Of a stretch of DNA of 64,000 nucleotides, positions 1 to 12,194 are shown one piece after another. The notes under the pieces are model-generated. The model did no database searches. It was not told where the DNA came from and saw only the letters and a program-made list of their open reading frames with translations. This DNA comes from Buxus sempervirens. Taxonomy: Eukaryota; Streptophyta; Magnoliopsida; Buxales; Buxaceae. The DNA lies in assembly GCA_947561395.2 (NCBI GenBank), contig OX387190.1, positions 22,066,858 through 22,130,857 on the forward strand. Direction: 5' to 3'. The translations under genes and the position numbers were made by a program. Numbering within the stretch: the stretch's first letter is position 1; each line of letters opens with the position of its first letter.

Positions 1-230
1 AATAGGTGAAACAAGCTCGTTACATCCATTTCACCCCTAAATCTGTTGACACGAGTGAAATTTTTGCCTATGACGATCAAAGTCGACTTGACATGATTTT
101 AATGTATATTGTTGATTTAAAGTTTAAATAGAAAATATTTCTTTAATATTGGCACCAAAAAAGAATTTTATAAAAATATTATAAAAAAATTCATGAACAT
201 GTGCAACATGTAGTTGGAAAATAATGTAAT

Positions 231-799
231 TAGGGATGGCAATGGTTCGGTTTTGAGGAAAACTGAAACCGAACCGTCAAGTTTGTAATAAAAGCCAAAA
301 CCTAACCGAAACCGTTACGGTTTAGTAACTTAAAAACTGAAACCAATTAATTTATCTTTTCCTAAAACCAAAATCGAATCAAATCGATCCAATTGCTTTT
401 TGGTTCGGTTTAAATCAGTTTTCATTATTGTAGAACCCAATAACATAACAAACTTCGTAATTTACAAGTAATTGAACTGTTTAAATAGTTTGAGCTCAAA
501 CCTGTTTTGCAAACTATTGAATAATGATAAACCTATTAAACTAATTATAAATATCTTTCAATGGTTTCATATACAAAATAACAAGTAACATATTTTACAA
601 AACACATAAACGAATGCACACGCCACACAAGCTTAATAGTTGGTTCAGTTTGACCTTAAAACTGTAACTAAACCAAAACCGCAATGGTTTTTCCAATATA
701 AAACTGAAACTGAACCAAAACTGTCTAATAAAGACCCAAAACCGACCCCAATAGGTTCAGTTCGGTTTAGTGGTTTTAACCGAACCATTGCCATCCCTA
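231..799. mobile_element. hAT-like foldback MITE
   Basis: A 569-bp non-coding element bounded by terminal inverted repeats. The left end reads TAGGGATGGCAATGGTTCGG and the reverse complement of 778-799 reads the same for about 22 bases. Flanking octamers AATGTAAT (223-230) and AAGTTAAC (800-807) agree at 5 of 8 positions, compatible with a decayed 8-bp hAT-type target duplication. The interior is rich in further degenerate GGTTCGGTTT / AACCGAACC motifs. The open frame on the minus strand inside it is just read-through of these repeats. TIR type and TSD size suggest a non-autonomous hAT element; the superfamily assignment is inference. Confidence 0.75.
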
Positions 800-2178
800 A
801 AGTTAACATCCATGGTTGACCTTTTTTCAGCCATAGAAGTGATTTGAGCAAGTGGTTGATAATCATTTAAATAGCAATTTGGTATTACAATATTAAGAAA
901 TTATAAAATTTTCAAAAACTATAGGAAAATTAGTAAACTATCATCAGAGCTCAAGAAGGTGAATTACTCAATTAAGTATGCCTCTGACAATTAATTGTTC
1001 AAAATAATAATTTAATATTAAGAATACTAAAAAAATAAAAATTTGAAAAAACTAGTAAGGGACATGGGAATTTTTGATAAAGGCCATTTACTTGTTCAAG
1101 TATGTATTAGACAATTGATTATTTACATAAAAATTTAATATTAAAAATCTAAAATTTTAAAAATCAGAAAAAGGCATGAAATCTTGTAAAGGTCAATTAA
1201 CTCATCCATATTTATCTTATATTACTTTTGAGGCCTTTTCATTTTGAATTTAGATCATTGTACACAACATATATTTGCATTTTATGAGATAGCTATATGG
1301 TTTTATGTTTTTTTTGATTGCCTTCTTATACATATATTGAGTTCTTTTAATGTACTAACCATAAGCGGCAAGAATGGCATGTCATCAAAATTTTAATGAA
1401 ATGGTAAATTAGGGCCTGAGCAAAATGCCATCAATACTGACAAGACAAACCTTGTACTAGGTAATTTATAGTAAGAAATCTTTATCTTGTGCTTTAGAAT
1501 TATTTTCACATTAGGTAACCTTTTTCTTGAATAAAACCATGTAGTGCTTCTTTTAAGGATAAGAATTATGGTTAATTTTCTTTAGAAAAATATCATTAAT
1601 AGAGTTTCCACTTCTTTCAGACTTTCATAGTGTTAAAAACCAGGTAAAAAACCAAAGCCGTGGTGGATAAAGTGCATGAAGTCTTAACAAAAGGTAACTT
1701 TTTGAGGGTTCCTCTACCCACATTTCTTTACTTTGCCTCGCCTAGTCAATCACTGAATTTGCTCAGTCTGAGCTTGTTAAGCATCATTTTTGGTATCAAA
1801 GCACTACTTTGAAGTTATTGTTGTAAGAGGAGAATATTTTGTCTAATATCTGAAAAGTTCAAAACTTCAGATTTTTGTCAACACTTTTTATGTAGCCCTC
1901 TTTCTCTATTCGTTCTCTCTCCCTCCTCTCCCCCTCTCTATCACTCTCGGTTGCTTGCTCTCGCTTGTGCTCTTCATCATGTCATTAACTGCAATTTCTT
2001 TGGCTGCACAGCACACCTCTCTCTCTCTCTCTCTCTCTCTTCCCTCTATTCTTTACTAAATGCTGCTAGGATGATATCAATCTGACATCAACGCGTGTTA
2101 GTTACTTTAATACCTGCAGCAGCCATCCTTTTCTGAAAATACAAAATAGCCTACTCCATTCTCACCTGTTTAATTGAA

Positions 2179-2210
<32 letters not shown>

Positions 2211-4209
2211 AATGATATAACAAGAAAGAAAGATGAAAAGAATCCAATCTTTTCAAACTTACATTTCAGTTCACTTCTTTGATTTTCCTATAATTCAGCT
2301 GCCAACCTCAACTTATCATACAGTACCAATTGTGCTCATTTCGTGAAAAGTTATATGCTATTGTTCCTTTAAGCATTTAAAAAGCCAGAAATCATGTAGT
2401 GCAACAACCATGACTCCTTCCGAAGAACTTCTTGTCAAGACGATGAATCAAATGGATCAAGAAATTAAAATATATATATTGATGTAACAAGAAGGAAAAA
2501 ATTAAAAGCATTAATAATAACTCCAATTCTCATTATAAATTTGGAGTGATAAATTTGATTAGAGAATCAAGTATTCAAGACCCAACAGCATCCCTTATAA
2601 CTGCCAAGGATAACACCATTATCCACAATAATGATTCCATAGATCAACAACAGAATGATATTCCACCAAATATGATGCTGCCTTAAAATCTTTCTTAAAC
2701 TCAAAGTATAGGTAACTCACTTTGTTTTCTTAAAGCATCTCCAAAAAAATTGGTTTGTTTGATAGAACATATATTCAGGAATGTGTGCCAAAAATAGATG
2801 CTTAAATCAATCACTTTTTCCTATAATAATTTGGAATGTGGTGTAAAACTGAAAACAATGGCTATTGAAAATAGTAGTGGATCAACCATCATCTTGCAAG
2901 TTGCAACCCGCAATTACTTAATCTAAGCTGGAGAAGGAAAAGTATACTCAGCAATAATGGATTGCAGGGGTAGGTAATCATTGAAAATTGACTCCAAATT
3001 ATCAAGTCAAATTCTTGATAGGTAACTATGAGAAGGAAGTCCACTGTCATGTTATGCCCACAATAACAACTGCCATTTTCTTAAACACCCATCTTTTTAC
3101 AAATGAGACATCATTGACAATGGTTTTGACTTTTGAGATTACATATATTCTATGTCTTCAATAAAAGTCAACATTGAAGACCATGTATCCAAGAGGAAGT
3201 ACTTCAACATTGTACAAATGTGCACAAGATAATTTTTCTGCAATGTCTTTGCCAAAGAACTTGAATAATACGGTTTGTATGATTCTGTTTTCTTCAGTCT
3301 TAACTATTTAGTTCTTGTTTATTACTTTACATGCAGAAAAAAACTTGCTAAGTTTTTAGAATAATTTCAGGAGTCCTTTTTATATGTGAATCCCTTTAAC
3401 ATTTCTCTTAAGAATTCATTAATAAATGTAAAATCATTGTTGATTTTCTTTCCTTGAGGATTTATTCATGATGATTTGTTTACTTCTTTCATGGGGGTTT
3501 GTTCCCCAGGACTTGTTACGTTGAGAAGTCTTCTTCTTCTCCTCCAATACTTGCTTGCGCTATTATTAGGGATCGATCTACACGAGACGTATTATATATT
3601 TGCAAATACAAATTTTTGGATCAATTTATTAGGGAGCTTGTCCCGCATAAAATTTGTTTGTTAATATTCATCATTGCACAAACATCATTTCTTAATCAAG
3701 TACAGAGGCTTCACACACTATAATTGTTATCTACGAAATCTATTAGACTCCATGTGCATCACATTATATTGACTTTATGCTTTAGGCAATTGCAATAAGG
3801 TAGTCTATTTTGGTTGTTCTGGGAGATGCTAGGACAACAAAAGGCTCCATACAAAACTGTCTATTTGTTAGCAAAATTGTGATAGTTGTCGCAGGAAATT
3901 ATGCCAGGGTAAAAGGTATTCTTCAACATAGATTAGGACAAGAGCACTTTTACAGGAGATAATTTGAATAATTATTCTTAGTGTTATCTTGACAAAGTAA
4001 GATGATATAGTCTTTTATGCTTTCTAGGATGAAGTTCACGACATAATGAAAATTTGTAAGCTACTTTACGTGTATTGAGAATTGTTGATATAGATTTTTT
4101 GCTAAAAATGAAATCTATTTATAATTTGGTGAGATTAAATTAATTAGCAAATTAAATCTGTTTGCGCAAAATCTTATAAATGGATTCATAAGATAATTGA
4201 TGGGCAGTG
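800..4209. other. AT-rich non-coding stretch with microsatellites
   Basis: I see no credible gene here. Open frames are short and have no recognisable domains. The stretch contains a (CT)n tract at about 2017-2041 and an (AC)n tract at about 2179-2205. It could be intergenic or part of a long intron of the p24-delta gene whose first exon lies at 9596-9817 on the minus strand, but no exon with p24 similarity was found by eye. Confidence 0.6.
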
Positions 4210-4469
4210 TGCCCAGAGGAGGTGATACAGAACGGGTCGTCTGTTGCATTTTTGCCCGATTTGTAATTGCATATTGCAAGACAAGGTTGTAAGGATCTGT
4301 AGGTGATTTGTTCGGTGTTCTGTTACCATACATGTGTCTTGTTGCTCTATGATTTTTGTTTAGGACAGGAAAGTGGTTTCACTTATTCCCACATCTCGTG
4401 GATAAGATGTAACTTCTCTTATTTTTTTTTCTTAGATATAATTCATCATTCCAAAAAAAAAAAAAAAAA
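4210..4469 (+). mobile_element. Poly(A)-tailed retroposed insertion with 12-bp TSD
   Basis: About 260 bp ending in an A-run of about 17 (4453-4469) and bracketed by perfect 12-bp direct repeats TGATGGGCAGTG at 4198-4209 and 4470-4481. The tail plus variable-length target duplication is the signature of target-primed reverse transcription. No tRNA-like A/B boxes are evident, so a 5'-truncated LINE 3' end or a retroposed transcript is more likely than a SINE. Source family not recognised. Confidence 0.7.
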
Positions 4470-4481
4470 TGATGGGCAGTG

Positions 4482-6912
4482 GTTCAAGATATTAGAGAAT
4501 CATTTTATGTCATCAGTTAAGTGCTTATTTTTTGTAGTTAATAGTTATACATTTAATTGTTTTCTAATTCGCTCTTCTATAAGATGCCTTCCAATTGCTC
4601 CTTTTTCTGACAAAAAAAAGGGTACTTGAATCCCAATTACCACCATAGCCACAAACTTGGACTATGGTGATTAGAATCAGGCAATAACTATGTGTATTCC
4701 GAATGGATCTCAAGCCCTGGAAAAGGAACCATTGGAAAATAAGGTAAAATGTATATTTTATTCCAAGAAAATATTTTCAAAATACTTCTATTCATCATTG
4801 TTTTATGTGAACTCTATTATCTAGTTGCCAAAGTTTTGAGATTCGTTAAATGTGAACACTGCAGAAGCAATAAACTGTCCATGTAACATAGCCTTAGGAG
4901 TAGAGATAGTAAATTTGACCCTACTTAACATTGTTTGTAGATGTAATTTGCCTTTTAAGCTTGTATTTGGATATTGAATTTCCAATTAATGATTTTGATT
5001 GATTTTGTGACAACTAGATGTGTTTGGTTTTATGTGGATGGTAGTTCACATTTCATATATCAGTTGATATAGATAGCATGTTACTATCAGTTCCTCAAAA
5101 GATGTTTCTCATTGTGCATAGTTGTTCATCATTATATTTTGAGTTTTTTGTATGTATTTATATATAACATTTAGTGATCCTTGAAGTTTATTAAAAATTT
5201 TAAGTTTTTCATATTTCCCTCTATCACCCGCAATTTCATTAGATGAAAAGTCTCTCCAAAAATTTAATCAAAATTTCCTTCAAGGACCCATGGCAAAGGT
5301 CACAATAAAAGTGAAATGTAAAACACTGCCTCCAATTATATAAGTCTTCTTTTTCTAATAATTATGAGTGAAATTTTCTTGTGACATTTCTTCTAAACAT
5401 CTAAATATTACACCCTCACATGGATCAAGTTGGATACCATCATGATGCATAAAACAGGGCATTATATATCCGTTTCACATCACTCAAGCAACTGGATTCA
5501 TAATAGAAATCATGACATTTTCCAACCGCCTAGAAAGCATGCCAATACCTTTAAACATATGTTCTAACACCTAAGCACCTAGAACAGTCACCAAAAACCC
5601 CGCATCTAGTTTCATATCAAGGAATACATGAGAAGCTTCTCCACAATTATACTTGCATTTCTAATCTACAGACAACAAGCATAAAGGTCTTTAACCATTT
5701 CTTTCCAGCATATTTGTTGCAATCCTTATCTAATAGGCAAACTGGACACCACCATGGTGTATTGAAGTGAGTACAATACACCATGTCCATGTGAGCCCTC
5801 AAGCCACACAATTTTTTGTAGTATCAGCACATTATCCATCCAATGTAGCTAAAAAATTTGTTGATTAAATGCTCAATCTAGTATACCCTGGAATTATAGA
5901 CCGAAAAACTCAAAAAGAAAAACCCAACGGAAGGAGTCACACCTCCCAAGCTCTTGGCTTCTCACCTTGAGCAAAAAACTAAGGAATCTCTCATTTGGGT
6001 AAGTGATTTGGTTTATAATACTGTGTATACAATTATGTAGCTGCTCCCCTTTTATAGAGATTTCAAAGTTTCCTTAAAGAGAAAGTGGAAACTTTCTATA
6101 GTTGAACAAGGAAACTACATAAACTCTCCTAATGCTGAAATAGAAACTGTCCTAATACTGAAATAGGAAACTAACAAAATAGGAAACAAAAACAACATTC
6201 CTTACTGAAATAGGAAAATACTTAAAAACAGAACTTCATTTGTCAAGACAGCTTCATTTGGTAGCTTCTAAAACCTCCTGCATCAGGCACCAGCCAGAAA
6301 GAATCACATATCCAATATTGAGTTTGAAAACTACGGTAGGTAAAAAGGAGCACAGCTCAAAGTAGGACCCATCAAGGGTGTACAAGCAACATAACTAAAC
6401 TTTGGCATTTTAATGCAAAGTGGCTAGGCTCAAAATTGAACATATGTTTTTACACTGGCAAACCAGAGGCTTTTACCATCACCCCAAGTGATGGTTCCTA
6501 AAAAATGTTCAGCTTCAATACAGCTCAATGAGTTTAAACAATAAGATGGATACCTAAAGAAATATAATTTATTTATTTTAACACCAAAATTTCATCCTAG
6601 ATTCCTAATACAAATCCCAAAACCTAAACCCCAAACTTCATTTCACCAATGTATTTCTATTGGCTAATAATTTGGATACTCTAGCCTATAGAGAATTTCA
6701 TAAGGACCTGTTTAGGACATAATAAGAGTTCATACATATGGGAGGGTGGTATTTTGTTTTTCGTTTTTCTTTTGGGAGCAGGTTAGGCGTTTTCATCAGA
6801 TTTGTGTTTGCTTCTACATCTTCTAATCGTTGGTAGGTTGGTTCTTAGTAGGTTTTATTTAGTGCTTTTTAGAAATCATTTTGTCTTAGTTTATATCATT
6901 TTGATGATTTTT
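4482..6912. other. Non-coding stretch, nothing firm
   Basis: No supported gene. The part near 5880-6290 has the look of a short decayed retroelement fragment, but I could not find matching ends or a target duplication, so I do not call an element. Confidence 0.4.
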
Positions 6913-7330
6913 CTTTTTTGATCGGTAATAATGGGAATTATATTAAATCAAAAGATGGAAACAGTCCGTAAGAAAGTAAATGTACGTGAATAGCGTACAG
7001 GAAATAGAGAAGGAGATTAGCTTCTACAAATCCCTGAAATTTTTACACATTAAGACTTCCTGAAGGTCCAGCCCTTTGCACGAGTACATACTTGATGCCA
7101 AAAGAAGGATATAGATGAGAGTAGATTGAAATAAGGCCTTTGGGAATCTAGATGTATTGTTAAAAACTCTATCATTCCTTTCTTTCCATAATGAACATAG
7201 GATTGCCGCCAGCATTAAACTCCACAAAATCCCAAGATGTGATGTCCCTTTGGCCTTATTCCTAGAAAGAAGGACCTGATTCAAATCCTTAGGTTGCACC
7301 CATAGAACTCCAACTCTTGTCTCAACCTCC
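6913..7330 (-). mobile_element. 5'-truncated LINE (L1-type) 3' fragment
   Basis: The minus-strand frame at 7299-7024 encodes about 91 residues containing WSLMLAAILCSLWKERNDRVF, typical of the segment after the zf-RVT zinc-binding motif at the C-terminal end of plant L1 ORF2 proteins. It is followed on the minus strand by a non-coding 3' tail ending in an A-rich run (T-rich at about 6909-6918 on the plus strand). Only the last few hundred bases of the element are present, so it is a dead 5'-truncated copy. It lacks the RNase H domain carried by the LINEs at 22.9 and 36.7 kb and so belongs to a different LINE lineage. Exact ends are uncertain. Confidence 0.65.
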
Positions 7331-8952
7331 GATTTTGATGATGTTATAACTCATTTTTCTACTCTTACCACAAGGATTATAAGGAAAAATCTGTGAATCA
7401 TAAATATCAGAATTTCTATTTAAAATTAGATGATAAGTTATAATTATTCTAGGGTACAAGTTTCTTCACAAGTCCACGATAGATGGGAGATCTAGACAAC
7501 AACCTTTAAAAGATACTAGAATGACTGGGAAAATCGATTAGAAGGCTCATGCTTGTTTAACTCAAAAGTCATTTTGCGCTTCAAGCAAGGTTTTCAATAT
7601 CGTGTTGATCAATATTTCAACGAAATGTTGTCGACTTAAAGGAAAAATCGCCAAGTCACATTTTAATGTTAAAAAAGAAAAAGAAAAAGCATAAAAATAG
7701 TAAATTAATATGATATTGTGCTACTTCTAGGTTTGATTAATCTAATATTATGCTATTCCGAGTTTTGTACTGGAAGAAATGGGATAAATGTAGCAAAACC
7801 ACAAAGGATTGGGAGTTTGGAGGCTCAAAATGTCTAAGGAGGGTGACTTAAAAGTTGCACGTGCAAGTCACGTGCACATGACTTGCATGTGCAACTTTTA
7901 GTTCAAGTCATTGAAATGTCGACAAAATGTCGCGATATTTCAATAACTTACAGGAATGCTTGGAATTCCATCTTCTTGCTTGATTTCGTGTCGCTATTTG
8001 TCCAAATGGTGACATTTCACAAAATGTTGCCGGCATAGAGAACACTGACTTCAAGTAGATCATAGACATCCCAAGTGCAATTAACTGTCACATAACAAAA
8101 AGGAACACTTACCATCTTTGCATATAATATTGGGTTGCAAACATCTTTCCATTAACTAAACTCTGTGTTTGATTCCAAGCACCAATTCATTCTAATGTTT
8201 CATTTCTAAAAATTCTGTCCATGATTTTTGGAGTCACTCATCAACCTATGAAAAGGGACTGAAGAATGTTTAAGATATTAGGGGTCATTTCAGAATACCA
8301 ATACACTCATTTGAATGGTACACAATTTGCAAGAAGCTAAAATTGTATAAAAAAATCTAAAAAAATTTGTGGCATAATAGGTGAGACTGTAATAAACTGT
8401 ATCTTCTAAAACGTTATTAATCTTTCCACACATTTGTCTCAGGTTTATTTACTCGATGAATGTCATCCAATACATTTGTTGCTTCTTAGTTGTGACATAT
8501 TTAGTCACATACATCATTCATCTAATGGATGAAAGTAAATTTTGCGGTTTCTAGTAGTTTCCATAGAGTTTCAACTGAACAAGCATCTTAAATGGATTCA
8601 AAGATATTGTATCTCTCTTTGTCATGGGACATAGAAAGATTCTTTTATTCTTAGTTTCATGGGAGTCCTCTTTAGCTCCTCCTCTCCTTTCTTTTCTCAA
8701 TTGTACTTTGCTACTGAAAAATGTTCAAGTTACTTTTCGAAAAAGAAACGAGAGATCATAAAGACCAATAATGAATCTACACCATATGCAATTAATACTT
8801 GATGGTACTGGACAAGAAAGAGTTCCTGTAAGATTGGGTAAAAAATAAAGAGACTTGGCAATATAAATATAGAAAAAATATTTCATAATTTCCAGATACT
8901 GTCATGTGCACACCTTCATAAATATGGTACTGCATATATATATATATGGTAC

Positions 8953-8990
<38 letters not shown>

Positions 8991-9595
8991 TGGTGAATCA
9001 TACATGACAGTTGTGTTTGAAACTATAATTCACTCAAAAAAGCATAAATAATCCACAAGAAGTCTCAGAGATAGTGAAACACAAACGCCCAGATAAGATA
9101 CCTCTTTGACAATGGCAACCGCTCATCAGATGGAAGGCAATATAATCTAGGATCTAATGTCCAGCGAAGTTATATTTCAAATGCGAACTTTGACCAACTC
9201 CACCCAGAAAAAACGAAAAAATGAAAACAAATTCTTTATTATTTACCATCATTCAATCATCTCACACCCAATTTTAGCACAATCCCTGGATTAAGCTACG
9301 GTATCTTCAAGCTGACAACATTCTAGGTAGACGCCTTCAAATCTATAAAATTAAAAAAGATCTGAGCTCTACCAGTAATAGATAGGGTACTTCTTACCAT
9401 TCAATAATCCGAATTGAAAGAATAAATAAATAAATAGCAGTTAACTAATTCCAAACATATTGGGGGCCCCCGTGGGGATTAGTGTGTGTGTTGGTGACTG
9501 ATCGATCACCAAATGCGAAACCTAATCCTAATTAATAAAAAACACACAATTTGGAGAAAATTGCAGTGATAGGGTTATTAGACAACGAGACTTAC
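7331..9595. other. Non-coding stretch left of the p24 exon
   Basis: No coding segment recognised apart from the palindrome at 7850-7899. An (AT)n microsatellite interrupted by TGGTACTGCA occupies about 8933-8988. If the p24-delta gene is intact, all of this is its first intron. Confidence 0.5.
7850..7899. repeat. 50-bp near-perfect palindrome
   Basis: Arms of 25 bases (7850-7874 and 7875-7899) are complementary except at about two positions, and read AAAAGTTGCACGTGCAAGTC on the left side. The surrounding 7600-8040 has further weak inverted similarity (GTTGTCGAC near 7630, GTCGACAAAATGTCG near 7918), so this may be the core of an old foldback MITE. Confidence 0.6.
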
Positions 9596-9817
9596 CTTTG
9601 CAGAGATCGTGGGGAACTCGTGCGACCGATCGTCGTGGACGACCACGTAATCAGCCAAGACGACGACGTTGTTCTGGATTTCCTCCGACAAGCACTTAGT
9701 TCCCGTTGCAGGAACGTTCACCCATATGGCCTGCCCCAAAGGCAAAAGAGAACTCAAACAGCATAGTAATAGCACCGGCAGAAACACCGGAGCTCGAACC
9801 ATAACATCCTTCGCCAT
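9596..9817 (-). CDS. p24-delta cargo receptor (transmembrane emp24 family), first exon only
   Basis: This exon encodes 74 residues ([10 protein letters not shown]...FPTISAK). p24 proteins are type I membrane proteins that cycle in COPI and COPII vesicles between ER and Golgi and select cargo such as GPI-anchored proteins. Residues 1-30 are a hydrophobic signal peptide. The segment from about 31, with [28 protein letters not shown], is the start of the GOLD domain and matches the plant p24-delta subclass; the first GOLD cysteine is at about residue 42. The ATG (9815-9817) is the only one that puts a signal peptide directly before GOLD. The exon ends at a good donor, AAAG|GTAAGT, read on the minus strand, in phase 0. 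The rest of the GOLD domain, coiled coil, membrane anchor and cytosolic KKxx-type tail are not seen between 1 and 9595. They may lie beyond the left edge after a very long intron, or this may be a stranded exon. Confidence 0.8.
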
Positions 9818-10229
9818 CGTCGCCGCACAATTAATAGGACTGCCACGCAACCCAAATCTCTCTCTCTTTATCTCGCCCACCTTCCTGTGCGTCTTGTCTG
9901 GTTGATGAGATGAGAAGGAAGAAGAAAACGTCAAGAGTTAGCGAGAGCGACAGACAACGCCCAGATCTGTTTGTGACGATCGTTTTTCATAAGTCGTTTC
10001 GTAATTCGTAACTTCGGTTCGAGTGGTGGAAAGTTGGGGGAGTTTTGCAAGCTGCAATATTTCGTACGACGTGTTGTTTCTACCAATGACATGATGCCAC
10101 GTAAAGTGTGGGACCAACGAGAAAACCTAGGGGTAGCCATGCCCAGGTTGGGTCATGTCGGGCGGCATTCTGAATAAAAAGGCCCAAGCCAAGCTGGGCC
10201 CGGTTTTCAAGCTTAATACTCAACCCTAA
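9818..10229 (-). promoter_or_regulatory. 5' UTR / promoter region of the p24-delta gene
   Basis: Sequence upstream of the p24-delta start. It is less AT-rich than its surroundings. From about 10128 on, it runs into a TAGGGGTAGCCATGCCC motif that resembles the end of a hAT-like element, and then into the AT-rich element starting at 10230. No clear TATA box was identified. Confidence 0.35.
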
Positions 10230-10429
10230 GGTGGCATTTGGTGGGCATTATAGAATCTAGATTCTGATTATAAACCTAGATTCTATATTCCAAATTATAT
10301 TTCTTCGATTTTAAAATCTAAAAATCCTATTTGGATAAGCAGGATTATAGACTTAGATTTTTAAACCCGAATTTAGAATCTTGTTTGGTTGACATTGATT
10401 ATTGAGATTAAATTTGAATTTTTGTATTA

Positions 10430-11170
10430 AAAATTGCATAAAAAATAATATAATTTATATAGAAAAATAAAAGTCTTATTTAAAATCGTATATATTATTA
10501 TATAATATGTATATTTTTACATAATATATAAATTTATATATAATATTATTATATATTTATATAATAATATTATATATAATATAATAGCATTATTATATTA
10601 TATTATGTGTATTATGATAATATTATTATAACATTATATAATACTATGATAATATTACATAATAATTATATTAATATTATACTCTATAATATATATTATA
10701 AATAAATCATATTATAATAATATAATTTATGCTTGTTATATTATTATAATAAATTTATTTAAATATGAAATTTTAAAAATATTATATATTATAATATTAT
10801 ATTAATATAATTATATAATTATAATATTATTAATATATAATATATTATTATTATATATTATATCAATATAATATGAAATATTAATATTACAATATTAAAT
10901 ATAATATACTAATATATTGTTATATTTTAATATATTAATATTATATTAATATATTAAATATTATAGTAATTAATATAATATTATGATTATAAAATATGTT
11001 TATTACCATATTATAATAAATTTATTATAATATTAAATTTAAAAAATATTATATATTATAATATTAATATTTAATATTATAATATATATTATTATAATGT
11101 AATAATATGTTTATTATAATAGTATAATATTATAATATATTACATTATAATACTTACAATGTCATTATTT
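10430..11170. repeat. Extreme AT-rich block of the hAT-like element
   Basis: About 740 bp composed almost entirely of TATTATAATA-type words with very few G or C. It lies inside the element at 10230-14200 and appears to be a degenerate, expanded AT microsatellite. No coding content. Confidence 0.8.
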
Positions 11171-11755
11171 ATTATATTATGTTTTATATAATATGTTATA
11201 CATTATCTCTAGAATCACAGACTTTGAAAATTAAAGCACAAATGTCCATAATCTCTATAATCACCAAAAAAGTAGAAACTGATTATGGGCTTGATTATTG
11301 TAGACACCCCAAAATTGCACGATTTTTGATAAATCTTGAAGGAGAGAAATATTTTATTGGAATTTTCAATTCTTTGCATTGGGTTTGAGATACTTAACCC
11401 ATTTGAATCCAAAGCCGTAAAGGAAAAGACCCAAATTCTATCTTTTGTGCAAAGTCAAACTTTTTCCGGTTGAATTTTGTTGACTTTTGACCCCAGAAAA
11501 TGAAATATTTTTTAAAGTAAGATTTCAAGATAATTTTTCCCGGTAATCAGGTTTTTAGCAATGTTATTGCATAAATGAATTTTTTGAGATTTTAAATCTT
11601 GACGAATACCATGGTTTTAACATATTGAACTTTTTTTTCCAGACCTGAAAAATCGGAATTTTGCCTAGAACTGGAAAGTTGACTTTTTATTCACTTGGAA
11701 TTTGGGTCTGGAACTATTTTTAATGGATTCAAATGGGGGGGGGGGGGGGTGTTTG

Positions 11756-11837
11756 CTTATTTACATGTAATATCTTAAGTAAATGGAGATTAAAAAATAC
11801 GAGGACATTTACTTAAACGATATTACATGTAAATAAG
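11756..11837. repeat. Long hairpin in LTR U3
   Basis: About 30 bases at 11756-11785 (CTTATTTACATGTAATATC...) pair with 11806-11837, leaving a loop of about 20 bases, with a small bulge (AAACG versus TT). The same structure is conserved at about 44757-44848 and 60362-60447 in the LTRs of the full element. Confidence 0.85.
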
Positions 11838-11874
11838 TATTGCCTATGTTAAAATTCGAAAAAAGGCTTTTTTC

Positions 11875-12020
11875 CTTGTATCCGGCAACTCAGGCCGGAT
11901 ACAAGTGTCCTTCTTTGTATCCGGTGGAAAATGCCGGATACAAGTGGACCTCAGTGTATCCGGCATCATAGACCGGATACATTAAGGTACTTGTGTATCC
12001 GGCCTGACATGCCGGATACG
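11875..12020. repeat. Array of four TGTATCCGG/CCGGATACA palindromes (solo LTR)
   Basis: Four imperfect inverted repeats at 11875-11905, 11914-11944, 11955-11981 and 11994-12020. Each has arms TGTATCCGG and CCGGATACA around about 9 variable bases. The array ends about 165 bp upstream of the LTR TATA box. It is repeated at 44878-45023 and 60483-60628. It is probably a U3 regulatory module; its function is inferred from position only. Confidence 0.85.
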
Positions 12021-12186
12021 CTAGTTTTGCTCAAAATTAGGGTTTTCCGAGAGCTTTTCACTTTTACCATCATATCCCTCATTAAATGAGGGGAAATCTC
12101 GGAAATAGCCCTAGGGTTAAGGTTGGTGGGCTATAGACATTATGTTGTGTCTACCATTCTCACCAACCCTAACCCTAGCCTTTGCC

Positions 12187-12194
12187 TATAAATA
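12187..12194 (+). promoter_or_regulatory. LTR TATA box
   Basis: TATAAATA in the context GCCTATAAATAGGAGG, conserved at 45190-45197 and 60795-60802 in the paired LTRs. It marks the U3/R boundary region. Confidence 0.75.

Noticed and set aside
5870..6290. Possible Copia-type LTR fragment
   Set aside because: No paired ends, PBS, PPT or target duplication could be found.
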